Shown: positions 22,919-34,211 of the stretch, one piece after another | Layout: every line of letters begins with the position of its first letter | Numbering within the stretch: position 1 is the first letter of the stretch | Assembly: GCA_933228675.1 (NCBI GenBank) | Contig: OW121743.1 | Coordinates: 79,479,995-79,543,994 of the forward strand | Source of the DNA: Stomorhina lunata | Taxonomy: Eukaryota; Arthropoda; Insecta; Diptera; Rhiniidae | DNA: 64,000 bases | Direction: 5' to 3' | The notes under the pieces: generated by a model | Seen by the model: only the letters and a program-made list of their open reading frames with translations | Told to the model about the DNA's origin: nothing | Databases searched by the model: none | Program-made: the position numbers and the translations under genes

Positions 22919-23786
22919 CGTCTGTCTGTCTGTCTGTTGAAATCAAGTTTCTGAAGCCCCTGGAGAATGGACTTACATAAATTATATATCAGATTTAAGG
23001 AAATTCTCCCGCAATGAACGCTATTAAATTTCATTAAAATCGGTTTATAAACACCGAAAATATCGAAAAAATACCAAAAATTAGACGAAAATTTGAAAAT
23101 TTTTGATTGAAACACACTTTTAAATAACAAGAGAAAAAATATACTCCTGGTGTACATGTGATAATATGTTATATATCAGATTGTAGGAAATATTTTCCCA
23201 AAGCACTCTGTAAAATTTTATCAAAATCGGTCCATAAACAACTGAGATATCGCCAAAACACTGAATTTGATGTATCGCAAATTGCCCAAAGTACACATTA
23301 GAGAATGTTTGTTGAAAAAATTAAATGCAGAAATAGGAAAAACTATCCTCCTTTAGTACGGACCTACATAAATTTTATATCAGATTTTAGGAAATTCCCC
23401 CATCAAGCACGTTATTAAATTTTATCAAAAGCGGTCTATAAACAATTGAGATATCGCCATAACACTACATTTGATGTACAGCAAATTGCCCAAAGTATGT
23501 GTCTAAGAAATTTTGTTTACATTTTGTAAGTATTGTTTTAGCGATATCTCAGGTGTTTATGGACCGATTGTGATGAAATTTGACATCGTTCTTTATGGGA
23601 GGATTTTCTAAAATCTGATATGTATACTCCACAAATCTGATTATGAATACCATTCAAATTGTACCGATCAACTCAGAATCGGCACAAGAATCGATTTCGC
23701 GACCTCCGTCCGTCTGTTTGTTTGCCCGTCCGTCCGTCTGTTTGTTTGTCCGTCCGTCTATATGTCCGTCCGTCTACCTGTCTGTC
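21705..23786 (+). repeat. 1041-bp tandem duplication of the Helentron 5' part
   Basis: 21705-22745 and 22746-23786 appear identical by eye, including two derived open frames of 61 and 125 codons. The junction joins a GTCTGTCC tract to the hairpin start ATACCCTTCACC at about 22746-22752. The duplication is very recent, or an assembly artefact. Confidence 0.9.
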
Positions 23787-25283
23787 CTTTTTTCTGTTGT
23801 AGTCAAGTTTTTGGAGCTCCTGTTTTGTCCATATCTCAGATGTTTATTTTGATGAAGTTTAATAGCGTCCTTCGCAGGGGATTATCTAAATCCTGATGCA
23901 TTCTGTAATTTGTGGTAGATATAATTTAGCGTTTAAGCGATAATGTTTTGATCGACAATGTTGAAATTCAGGGTGGGACAATTCAGGAGCTCCACAAATC
24001 TGGTTTTAGCAGACAGACACACTGCATTTATCTTAATTTTGTGTCTGACTTTTGAACATTATGATAACATTTGAGAATGTATTATATATCAAATTATAGG
24101 TAATCTTCTTAGGAAGTACAAAAATGCAGCTAATTACATGATATCCGTTCAAAACCTACATATGTATGTAAGTATCTCACATATCAACAAAATTTTAAAT
24201 TTTTTAATTGCAATTGGGTGAAATCCGTTCACGTTTGACAATTGATCCCGTATAACTTCGCCTAAGGCAATCTCTTAGTAGCTAATAAATGACAAATTAT
24301 AATAGATACGATGATGACATTTAGTATAAAGACGTTGTACAATATTGATATTCAGGACAATAGCGCCTAAAATAAACTTTCTAGAGGGACAGCATTTGGC
24401 AAAAGTATTTCTGATCTCTTGAAAAGTTCGATATTGAAAATGGGCGAGCTCTATTCACATTTAGTGAAATCTCCCATATAAACCCGACCGGGAATCGATT
24501 TAATGCTGATAAATTAAATTGCATTAAAACTGCACAAAGAACTAGAGCAAAACTTTCCAAACATCCATCGGACAGATCGAAAGAACTATACATCCCAAAT
24601 ATTATTGATGAAGTGTTCATTTTAATTAATTAACTAACTTCAAATTAATAAGTAAACTTTTCCGACAAAGCTGATAACCATCCATTCAAAAGCTATATAT
24701 TTCACGTATGTATCTAAAACTAAGAGTGTATACCCTATAATTTTAAGGCTTGTATACATTGACAATCATTGTTAAAGCTTTGACCTAAATCAGTCCGCTA
24801 ACTTCAGAGTTTTACATAACTAATCAAGAACTTTTACTAGTTGGATAATTCGTACGAATTAAAGTGCACAACCCTCACTGGGCACTGTGTTTTTGGGTTG
24901 CATGCCAGAATACTTAAACTTCATCAAATCAATGTGCTATTGCAAATCTAAGGGCATCTACATTTTGAAGCATCTTTTCTGCATGGTTTATCTGGTCTAT
25001 CGAACTTTATTAAATGTTCGTAAAATATGTGTCTATTTTATTTCGAAGCTACTGGCTGGCTTAAATATGCATTCTCTACTTGTAGTCTAGTAATCATTAT
25101 CTTTCACAAAGGGACCACTTTAGAACCCAAGTGAAGCTTCCCTAGACATCAGCCACCTGCCCAACCTAACCTTTGGGTGCATAACTATTCTAGATGATGA
25201 CGCCACCGAAAAGGTTTTCGTTTTCCGACTCTAGTATAACCAAATATTGCTACGAATTACATTAAGTACTTTTGGAACACCAT
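23787..25283. other. Interior of the Helentron-like region, no gene
   Basis: Up to about 24260 it still contains element-like motifs (GTCAAGTTTTTGGAGC, GAAATCCGTTCACGTTTGAC). Beyond that the sequence is unrecognised. Open frames at 24381-24620 (minus) and 24887-25090 (plus) show no family motif. Confidence 0.45.
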
Positions 25284-25337
25284 TGGTGAAGGGTATCCAA
25301 GATTCGGCAAAGCCGAATATACCACTCTTACTTGTTT

Positions 25338-25820
25338 ATAATCGACTGGACTATATTAAAGTCGGCATGGCTATTATATTCAACTAGACAGTCTTTAAGT
25401 CGACTAGCTCAACTTATAGTCGACTAGGTTATATAATTTTCGACTGAACTATTTTTTAGTCGACTAGACTGTCTGTTAGTTGAATAGACTATCTTATATT
25501 CGACTAGACTATCTTATAGTCGACTAGCCTATATTACAATCGACTAGAATATATTACAGTCGACTTAACTATATTACCGTCACCTAGACTGTCTAATAGT
25601 CGAATAGGTTACAATATAGTCGACTAGACTTCATAACAGTCGACTAGACTAAAATAAATAAAGTCGACTGAAATACAATATGTTACAGTCGATTATACTA
25701 TCTTATTTTCGACTAGACTATCTTATACTTGACTCTATTTTAGGAGACTAGGCCATATTATAGTCGACTGGACCATATTATTATCAACAAAACCATTTTA
25801 TAATCGACTAGACTATGTAT
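25338..25820 (+). repeat. T20 tandem array
   Basis: About 24 diverged 20-bp units around AGTCGACTAGACTATATTAT. The GTCGAC and CTAG parts are self-complementary. It begins within a few bases of the 3' end of the preceding Helentron-like element. Confidence 0.85.
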
Positions 25821-26849
25821 ATTACCACAATTTTTGTTTCATGCTGTAATATAAAAAGCTCGAAAGCATAGAAAATAAACTTCAATTGAGCTAGGAAAAA
25901 AGTTGCTTTAAAAAAATAACACCTGAGCAAATTGTACAAGAAAATGATGAAGAGAAAAGAAAAAAGCAATAAAAACTTGTTAGTTTTTAATTCGATTTTG
26001 TTCCCAAATCAAAGGAAAGCAATCAGTAGAATTTTTAGAAAAATAACTCATATAAGGTTCAACCAACGACTCTATAATATAAAAGATGTTACACTTCCAA
26101 ACATTGATTCGAAGTATGGTCATTTTGAAAAGTCCCATAAAAAATAGAGTATGCCGCTTTAACTCTAATTCAGATACAACAAATGGAGACGATTCTTCAA
26201 TGAGAGAAAGCTAAGGCACACACACGTGCTCAGGAAATTTATGTATGTTTGTATGTAAGTTTATGTGTTTTTCATTGTTCTTTATCCACTATAGTTTCAC
26301 ATTTGACATATAAAAATGGAGTGCAATATCTTTATATTTATTTCCTTTGGAATTTTTACACTTTCCAGAATTTTTTGGTATTTAACGCGTTCATCAGACA
26401 CGTAAAAGGTTTGACTCAATTGTCCCTACAACATAAAGTAAAACATAAATTTTAGTGTATATTAGAATTTGTTGTTTTACAATTTGCAAAAGTAACATAA
26501 ATAAAAACGAAATGATAAAAAAATTTGAAACAACATTTAGTAAAGGAGAAAAATCTACCAAAAAAAATTAGAAAACAAACAGAAGAATTAAAAGGCATGT
26601 TTAGAAAAAGTATCTCAAGTTGCCAAATTGGTAGGTTAACGATGAAATTAGAAAAATTTTCTAAAAATTCTTAGGCTCACCTAATAACCGCATGTTTGCA
26701 CATCTTTCGGAAATATTTTTGATAAGTACTTAAGTTTTTTGTGAAGTACAATTGCAAAAATTGTAAACACAAACACCTACCACTGCATTTCAACATCTCC
26801 AGGGGTAAGAACTAAGGTCCTGACATTTTGACACCTGCACTAATGAGTA
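25821..26849. other. Spacer with one arm of a long inverted repeat
   Basis: Apart from the arm at 26085-26310 nothing was recognised. The open frame at 25932-26147 is Lys/Asn-rich and has no known motif. Confidence 0.5.
26085..26310 (+). repeat. Inverted repeat, left arm
   Basis: Contains GATGTTACACTTCCA, AAGTCCCATAAAAAA, GGAGACGATT, GAAAGCTAAGGCACACACAC and TCATTGTTCTTTATC. All recur in reverse complement, in mirrored order, at 32926-33149. Identity is about 80% by eye. Confidence 0.8.
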
Positions 26850-28247
26850 CACAACCAATTTTTCTATACAAAAAATTAGCCCTCTGATAAAATTTCTATT
26901 TAAAAACGAGCTCCCTGACAACCTTTCTAAAAGAAAACTTGCCCTTTGACAACTTTTTTATAAGAAAACTTGCTGTCTGAAAACTTTTCTATAAGAAACT
27001 TTGCCCTCTGACAACTTTTCTATAAGAAAACTTGCCCTCTGCCAACTTTTGTATAAGAAAACTTGCCCCCTGCCAACTTTTCTATAAGAAAACTTGCCCT
27101 CTGCCAACTTTTCTATAAGAAAACTTGCCCCCTGCCAACTTTTCTATAAGAAAACTTGCCCTCTGCCAACTTTTCTATAAGATAACTTGCCCTCTGCCAA
27201 CTTTTCTATAAGAAAACTTGCCCTCTGCCAACTTTTCTAAAAGAAAACTTGCCCTCTGCCAACTTTTCTATAAGAAAACTTGCACTCTGCCAATTTTTCT
27301 ATAAGATAACTTGCCCTCTGCCAACTTTTCTATAAGAAAACTTGCACTCTGCCAACTTTTCTATAAGATAACTTGCCCTCTGCCAACTTTTCTATAAGAA
27401 AACTTGCCCTCTGCCAACTTTTCTATAAGAAAACTTGCCCTCTGCCAACTTTTCTATAAGAAAACTTGCCCTCTGCTAACTTTTCTATAAGAAAACTTGC
27501 CCTCTGCCAACTTTTCCATAAGAAAACTTGCCCTCTGCCAACTTTTCTATAAGAAAACTTGCCCTCTGCCAACTTTTCTATAAGAAAACTTGCCCTCTGC
27601 CAACTTTTCTATAAAAAAAACTTGCCCTCTGCCAACTTTTCTATAAGAAAACTTGCCCTCTGCCAACTTTTCTATAAGAAAACTTGCCCTCTGCCAACTT
27701 TTATATAAGAAAACTTGCCCTCTGCCAACTTTTCTATAAGAAAACTTGCCCACTGCCAACTTTTCTACAAAAAAAACTTGCACTCTGACAATTTTTCTAT
27801 AAGAAAACTTGCCCTCTGCCAACTTTTCTATAAGAAAACTTGCCCTCTGCCAACTTTTCTATAAGAAAACTTGCCCTCTGCCAACTTTTCTATAAGAAAA
27901 CTTGCCCTCTGCCAACTTTTCTATAAGAAAACTTGCCCTCTGCCAACTTTTCTATAAGAAAACTTGCCCTCTGCCAACTTTTCTATAAGAAAACTTGCCC
28001 TCTGCCAACTTTTCTATAAGAAAACTTGCCCTCTGCCAACTTTTCTATAAGAAAACTTGCCCTCTGCCAACTTTTCTATAAGAAAACTTGCCCTCTGCCA
28101 ACTTTTCTATAAGAAAACTTGCCCTCTGCCAACTTTTCTATAAGAAAACTTGCCCTCTGCCAACTTTTCTATAAGAAAACTTGCCCTCTGCCAACTTTTC
28201 TATAAGAAAACTTGCCCTCTGCCAACTTTTCTATAAGAAAACTTCTT
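26850..28247 (+). repeat. G31 tandem array, copy 1
   Basis: About 45 units of 31 bp around CCCTCTGCCAACTTTTCTA followed by TAAGAAAACTTG. The first units (to about 27000) are degenerate with CTCTGACAAC; from about 27810 the units are essentially identical, and the right end is abrupt. The minus-strand 91-codon frame (27547-27822) only reflects the repeat. Confidence 0.97.
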
Positions 28248-28949
28248 TATGACTCTGAGTCGATTGGTACACTTAGGGGTGAGACTAATATTTCCACGCG
28301 TTGCAAACAACATCACATATTTTACCTATGTTGGTGAAGGTATAAACAGACCTCGTTCCACATGCGTTACCCTCTGGGCCATTTCACAAAACAGAAATAG
28401 ATGAGTACGAGTATGTAGTAGCAAGTACAAACAGTTAACAAAACACCACAAAAAAAAAACTCAAACGAAACTAACACAAAAATTGTAACGGAAATTAATG
28501 TCATTTTGTACACAATCTTTTGTGAATTTAGTGCTGAAGTGTGTGTTTTTGAAAGAGAGAATAAAAAGGAAACTTCACCGTTATACGTTTTGTTTTTATT
28601 GGTATGTAAATGTCATGCCTCTGCCAGAGCACAAATGTACTCATACGTTTACATTTGCACCAGTAGTTGAGTTTTTTTGCGTTTCAAAACTTGGAAATTT
28701 TGTTTAGCAATTTCGAGCCTTTAAAAGAATATTTAATATTAGTAGGACAAAAAAAATAGTTCACTTGACATTTCTGGGTAAACGTGTTGATGTTTTGGGT
28801 AATAGGAAAAGTTTACAAATTTAAAGTGGCTAAAAAGGACTAGAACTGTTCAAAGTTTACAAAAAAAATTAAACATTAAGAGGATGTTTTGTTTGGTTCA
28901 CATTTTACCACAATTTTTTTAGAAGTTGCATATTGAAATCTCAAATTAA
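28248..28949. other. Spacer, no gene recognised
   Basis: Unique sequence. The open frame at 28498-28707 has no recognised similarity. Confidence 0.5.
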
Positions 28950-29597
28950 ATAAATTGTTGCAAGTTGCAGCCTAATCTTTAGTCCCTCATTTTACATATT
29001 ACGAACCATAATTTGTTAAACAACTTTTCCCATATAAACAAAAATGAACTTTAGTAACAACTGTCAAATATAAAGTATTTAATTTTTAAATTTTTTATTT
29101 TAATTTTTTGCCAAAAATAAAAAAGTTGCAAAGGATAATTTTAACAAACACTATTTGTTGCAAGTAGTTGCAGCTAGACCTTTAGTCCCCCATTTTATAT
29201 ATTCCGAGAAATAATTATTCAAACGACTTTTATCACATATACAAGAATCAACTTTAGTAACGACAGTCAAATATTAAGCATTTAAATTTTTTATTTTTCC
29301 TTTAATGCAAAAAAAGTTACATAGAAAAATTTTAACAATAACAATTTGTTGCAAGTAGTTGCAGCTAGAACTTTAGTCCCCCATTTCAAACATTCCGAGA
29401 AATTATTTTTCAAACGACTATTATCAGATATACAAGATAATTATTCCTTTGATTCACATTTTGCCAAAAAAAAAAAGAATTTTTTGTTTCAAGTAGTTGC
29501 AGCTATACCTTTACCTCCCCCATTTCATACATTTCGAGAAATAATTTGTCGAACGACTTTTATCAGATATACAAATTTTAACTTAAGTAACAACATT
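28950..29597 (+). repeat. ~195-bp satellite-like repeat, left part
   Basis: Diverged tandem units recognised by GTTGCAAGTAGTTGCAGCTA then CCTTTAGTCCCCCATTT, then ATTCCGAGAAATAATT and GACTTTTATCAGATATACAA. Unit starts are near 28957, 29155 and 29346, with a shortened unit near 29485. The last unit breaks off after AAGTAACAAC at about 29595. Confidence 0.85.
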
Positions 29598-31677
29598 AAG
29601 AAAACTTGACCTCTGACAACTTTTCTATAAGAAAACTTGCCCTCTGACAACTTTTCTATAATAAAACTTGCCCTCTGCCAACTTTTCTATAAGAAAACTT
29701 TGCCCTCTGCCAACTCTTTTATAAGAAAACTTGCCCTCTGCCAACTTTTCTATAAGAAAACTTGCCCACTGACAACTTTTTTATAGAAAAACTCGCCCTC
29801 TGTCAACTTTTCTACAAAAAAAACTTGAACTCTGTCAACTTTTTTATAGAAAAACTTGCCCTCTGACAACTTTTCTATATGAAAACTTGCCCTCTGACAA
29901 CTTTTCTATAAGAAAACTATTCCTCTGACAACTTTTCTATAAGAAAACTTGGCCTCTGACAACTTTTCTGTAAGAAAACTTGCCCTCCGACAACTTTTCT
30001 ATAGAAAAACTTGCCCTCTGACGACTTTGCTATAAGAAAACTTGCCCTCTGCCAACTTTTCTATAAGAAAACTTGCCCTCTGCCAACTTTTCTATAAGAA
30101 AACTTGCCCTCTGCCAACTTTTCTATAAGAAAACTTGCCCTCTGCCAACTTTTCTATAAGAAAACTTGCCCTCTGCCAACTTTTCTATAAGAAAACTTGC
30201 CCTCTGCCAACTTTTATATAAGAAAACTTGCCCTCTGCCAACTTTTATATAGGAAAACTTGCCCTCTGCCAACTTTTCTATAAGAAAACTTGCCCTCTGC
30301 CAACTTTTCTATAAGAAAACTTGCCCTCTGCCAACTTTTCTATAAGAAAACTTGCCCTCTGCCAACTTTTCTATAAGAAAACTTGCCCTCTGCCAACTTT
30401 TCTATAAGAAAACTTGCCCTCTGCCAACTTTTCTATAAGAAAACTTGCCCTCTGCCAACTTTTCTATAAGAAAACTTGCCCTCTGCCAACTTTTCTATAA
30501 GAAAACTTGCCCTCTGCCAACTTTTCTATAAGAAAACTTGCCCTCTGCCAACTTTTCTATAAGAAAACTTGCCCTCTGCCAACTTTTCTATAAGAAAACT
30601 TGCCCTCTGCCAACTTTTCTATAAGAAAACTTGCCCTCTGCCAACTTTTCTATAAGAAAACTTGCCCTCTGCCAACTTTTCTATAAGAAAACTTGCCCTC
30701 TGCCAACTTTTCTATAAGAAAACTTGCCCTCTGCCAACTTTTCTATAAGAAAACTTGCCCTCTGCCAACTTTTCTATAAGAAAACTTGCCCTCTGCCAAC
30801 TTTTCTATAAGAAAACTTGCCCTCTGCCAACTTTTCTATAAGAAAACTTGCCCTCTGCCAACTTTTCTATAAGAAAACTTGCCCTCTGCCAACTTTTCTA
30901 TAAGAAAACTTGCCCTCTGCCAACTTTTCTATAAGAAAACTTGCCCTCTGCCAACTTTTCTATAAGAAAACTTGCCCTCTGCCAACTTTTCTATAAGAAA
31001 ACTTGCCCTCTGCCAACTTTTCTATAAGAAAACTTGCCCTCTGCCAACTTTTCTATAAGATAACTTGCACTCTGCCAACTTTTCTTTAAGAAAACTTGCC
31101 CTCTGCCAACATTTCTTTAAGAAAACTTGCCCTCTGCCAACTTTTCTTTAAGAAAACTTGTCCTATGCCAACTTTTCTTTAAGAAAACTTGTCCTCTGCC
31201 AACTTTTCTTTAAGAAAACTTGCCCTCTGCCAACTTTTCTATAAGAAAACTTGCCCTCTGCCAACTTTTCTTTAAGAAAACTTGCCCTCTGCCAACTTTT
31301 CTTTAAGAAAACTTGCCCTCTACCAACTTTTCTTTAAGAAAACTTGCCCTCTGCCAACTTTTCTTTAAGAAAACTTGCCCTCTGCCAACTTTTCTTTAAG
31401 AAAACTTGCCCTCTGCCAACTTTTCTTTAAGAAAACTTGCCCTCTGCCAACTTTTCTTTAAGAAAACTTGCCCTCTGCCAACTTTTCTATAAGAAAACTT
31501 GCCCTCTGCCAACTTTTCTATAAGAAAACTTGCCCACTGCCAACTTTTCTATAAGAAAACTTGCCCTCTGCCAACTTTTCTATAAGAAAACTTGCCCTCT
31601 GCCAACTTTTCTATAAGAAAACTTGCCCTCTGCCAACTTTTCTATAAGAAAACATGCCCTCTGCCAACTTTTCTATG
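29598..31677 (+). repeat. G31 tandem array, copy 2, inside the ~195-bp repeat
   Basis: About 67 units in the same orientation as copy 1. The left part (29598-30040) has diverged CTCTGACAAC units, then about 33 almost identical units, then a block with CTTTAAGAAAA instead of CTATAAGAAAA (about 31080-31470), then normal units. The flanking satellite resumes directly after it. Confidence 0.97.
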
Positions 31678-32330
31678 GAAAAAAATGCAAATATTAAGTA
31701 TTTACATTTTTTCTTTTTAATTTTTCCTTTGATTCACATTTTGCCAAAAGAAAAAAGTTTCATGGGAAAATTTTAACAAAAACTATTTGTTGCAAGTTGT
31801 TGCAGCTAGACCTTTAGTCCCCCATTTCAAACATTCCGAGAAATAATTTTTCAAATGACTATTACCAGATATTTAAGAATGAATTATGAAAACGACTGTC
31901 AAATATAAAGTATTACATTTTTTGTTAGTTTCACATTTTAACACAATTTTATCCTAAGTTTCATTTGAAAATCTTAATATGATTGACTTGCTGCAAGAAG
32001 CTGCAGTTGGATCTTTAGTTTCCGATTTAAAACATTCTGAGCAATAATGTTTCAAACAACCTTTCTCAGATATAAAAGAATAGACTTTATTAAAAACTGT
32101 CAAATATCAAGTTTAACATTTTTTTCTTTCTAAGGTTAACATTTTGCTACAAATTTCTTAGATGTTTCATAGGGAAATATACCTTTAATCGCTTTGCTGC
32201 AAGTAGTTGCAGTTGAAGCTTTGGTTTCTTATTTTAAACATTCCAAGTAATCATTTTTCAAATAACTATTCCCAGATATATAAGTATGAACTTTCTTAAA
32301 GACCTTCAAATATAAAGTGTTTTCAAAAAT
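31678..32330 (+). repeat. ~195-bp satellite-like repeat, right part
   Basis: Starts with GCAAATATTAAGTATTTAC at 31687, the point at which the interrupted left unit would continue. Further units have TGCAAGTTGTTGCAGCTAGA (31790), TGCAAGAAGCTGCAGTTGGA (32003) and TGCAAGTAGTTGCAGTTGAA (32199). Divergence increases to the right. Confidence 0.82.
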
Positions 32331-32925
32331 TTTTGTTTCTTACTCGTAAAGCCTTTAGTTAAAATTGGGAATATTATTAATGAAGAATTTAAATAACTTA
32401 GCTCTTAATTACATTCCAAAAATGTTAAGAATAATTTAATTTGTAAATCGAATTCAATTATGTAACCCCCCTTAAATCATGATTAATTACAAAATAAAAT
32501 TGTTAAACAAAAAGTTATTGTCTTTAAACAAAATTTTGAAATCCATTGCGTATTGTCTGCCGACAGACGACGACTCATTTGTCTATGCTATAGCATTAAT
32601 CCTCCTTTTGTAATTAATTAATTCATCAAATAAAAAGTATAAATGATTTATTTACGTCATCAAATAATCCATTGCACACTTTTCTATTGAATTCTGCTAT
32701 TTTTCAACTGCTGAAATTTATTTCACTCAATATTCATTTCAAATTGTTTAAAGAGATTAATTGCAAATTGCGAACTTTATAATTGAATATGTTAAATATT
32801 TAAGTTTTATTTGAAATTGCTTTCATTGACCTCATGCTTCCCCAACTCTGTTATATTTATATTGATGGAGTCAAACTTTGTAAGGTTTCAAAGACTTTAT
32901 GCTATAAAGATATAAATATTTTGTT

Positions 32926-33149
32926 TCTGTCCAAAGTGAAGTTAAAGTAGATAAAGAACAATGAGAAACACATAAACGCAAAAACAAGCATACATTTCAT
33001 GAGTACGTGTGTGTGCCTTAGCTTTCTATCATTCAAAAATCGTCTCCATTAGTTGTTTCCGAATTAGAGTAAAAGTGGTATACTGTCTTTTTTTATGGGA
33101 CTTATCGAAAAGACCATGCAGCTAATCAATGTATGGAAGTGTAACATCT
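32926..33149 (-). repeat. Inverted repeat, right arm
   Basis: Reverse-complement partner of 26085-26310, about 6.6 kb apart. The pair encloses both G31 arrays and the ~195-bp repeats. It may be two copies of a dispersed element in opposite orientation, or the remains of an inversion. Confidence 0.8.
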
Positions 33150-33410
33150 TCATATTCTTTGGTTTCGCATGTAAGTTTCATATGTAATTAGTCCATATCT
33201 TAGTCACAGTCTATCTCTTAAAATTAAAACATTTCAATTAAAATTTTTGTATTTTCTAAATACAGGAAAATTCTAAAAATAAATTGTATAATTTATTTTA
33301 ATAAACCCAACAAAATAAAGTTATAAAGTACTCTTCCCACCTACACACACATGGAAAAGGAAACTGTTCTAAAATTGAAATTGGAACAAATATTTTAATC
33401 CTATTTGTAA

Positions 33411-33453
33411 CACATACACACACGTACACACACATACACACACAGACACACCC
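33411..33453 (+). repeat. (CA)n microsatellite
   Basis: Imperfect CA repeat with ACACATACACACACGTACAC and similar interruptions. Confidence 0.85.
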
Positions 33454-33677
33454 TTAACCTAAGATTCATTTCATTTTAAAAACCATATTCATATGTGTCT
33501 GTATGTATGTGTAGATAACCACTCTTAAACAATATAATATTTTTTTCTTAATTAATAATCTCTGTAACACAATTTTGTATTAATTATTTTACCCAATTTA
33601 TAAAAGCTGTTGCTGCTGCTAATTCTGCTACTGCATTGCTATTGTATTTATTAATGTTCTACATTCTTCCTCGACAG

Positions 33678-33821
33678 CAGCAGCGGCAGCTGCTTCTTCT
33701 ACAAAAATCATTTCCATTGACGTTAGATGATAATAATAAACTTTCTATAATGCCCTTATTTGGGAGTGTGAGTGTGCCAAATGGCATACCAGGACATAAA
33801 TCAATTCCTACCAAACCCTAG
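33678..33821 (+). other. Exon-like patch (low confidence)
   Basis: A pyrimidine-rich tract ending TTCCTCGACAG (AG at 33676-33677) precedes CAGCAGCGGCAGCTGC. The longest frame continues as LDDNNKLSIMPLFGSVSVPN and closes at a TAG ending at 33821. Composition differs from the neighbourhood and the peptide is not low-complexity, but no partner exon or homologue was recognised. It could be a 3' exon fragment, a gene relic or chance. Confidence 0.2.
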
Positions 33822-34211
33822 CCTACCACCACCTGTATACTTATATTTTCAGATCGTACTATTGTTGGAATATTTTTTTAGAAAATATTTGCTTTTGTTA
33901 TCTTTTTTATTATTTATTTAATAGTAAAAGGAAGACAACGGAACAAAATCAATATTTAAAATAGGAATTTATTTTTACCCTTTTACCAGTTAACCACTGA
34001 ATCGTACCCCTACCGACCGCATTCTACTTTTCGAAAATCATTATTATTTGTTTATAAATACCCCTATAGAAAGTCTGACTAAATTGCTCTTTATAAGAAA
34101 ACGTTTGTTGTTGGAACGCAGACATACAGGTTGAAGTTCGTATACTCTAAAATTACAAAGGCCAATACACACAGACACATAAAACAACTAAATTTAATTT
34201 AAATAAAATTT

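Larger units (their letters stand above)
21705..25337 (+). mobile_element. Helentron-like region with duplicated 5' part and 3' hairpin end
   Basis: The 5' end is ATACCCTTCACCAATAGGTG then AAAGGGTAT, a near-perfect hairpin. (GTCT)n and (GTCC)n tracts follow at 21843-21894, 22667-22747, 22884-22935 and 23708-23788. Motifs such as AAAATCGGTCCATAAACA and GAGATATCGCC are repeated in both directions. The 3' end is GGTGAAGGGTATCC, a perfect 7-bp hairpin (ATTCGGC at 25302, GCCGAAT at 25312) and CTCTTACTTGTTT. Whether everything between 24300 and 25283 belongs to the same element is uncertain. No helicase or other protein is encoded. Confidence 0.65.
32331..34211. other. Spacer with inverted-repeat arm, CA tract and one exon-like patch
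   Basis: Mostly unique AT-rich DNA. It holds the right inverted-repeat arm (32926-33149), a CA microsatellite (33411-33453) and a short patch of more gene-like composition around 33600-33835. No complete gene was recognised. Confidence 0.5.

Noticed and set aside
18220..31677. Regular ~31-bp repeats resembling a CRISPR array
   Set aside because: The units are directly contiguous with no unique spacers, and the genome is eukaryotic.
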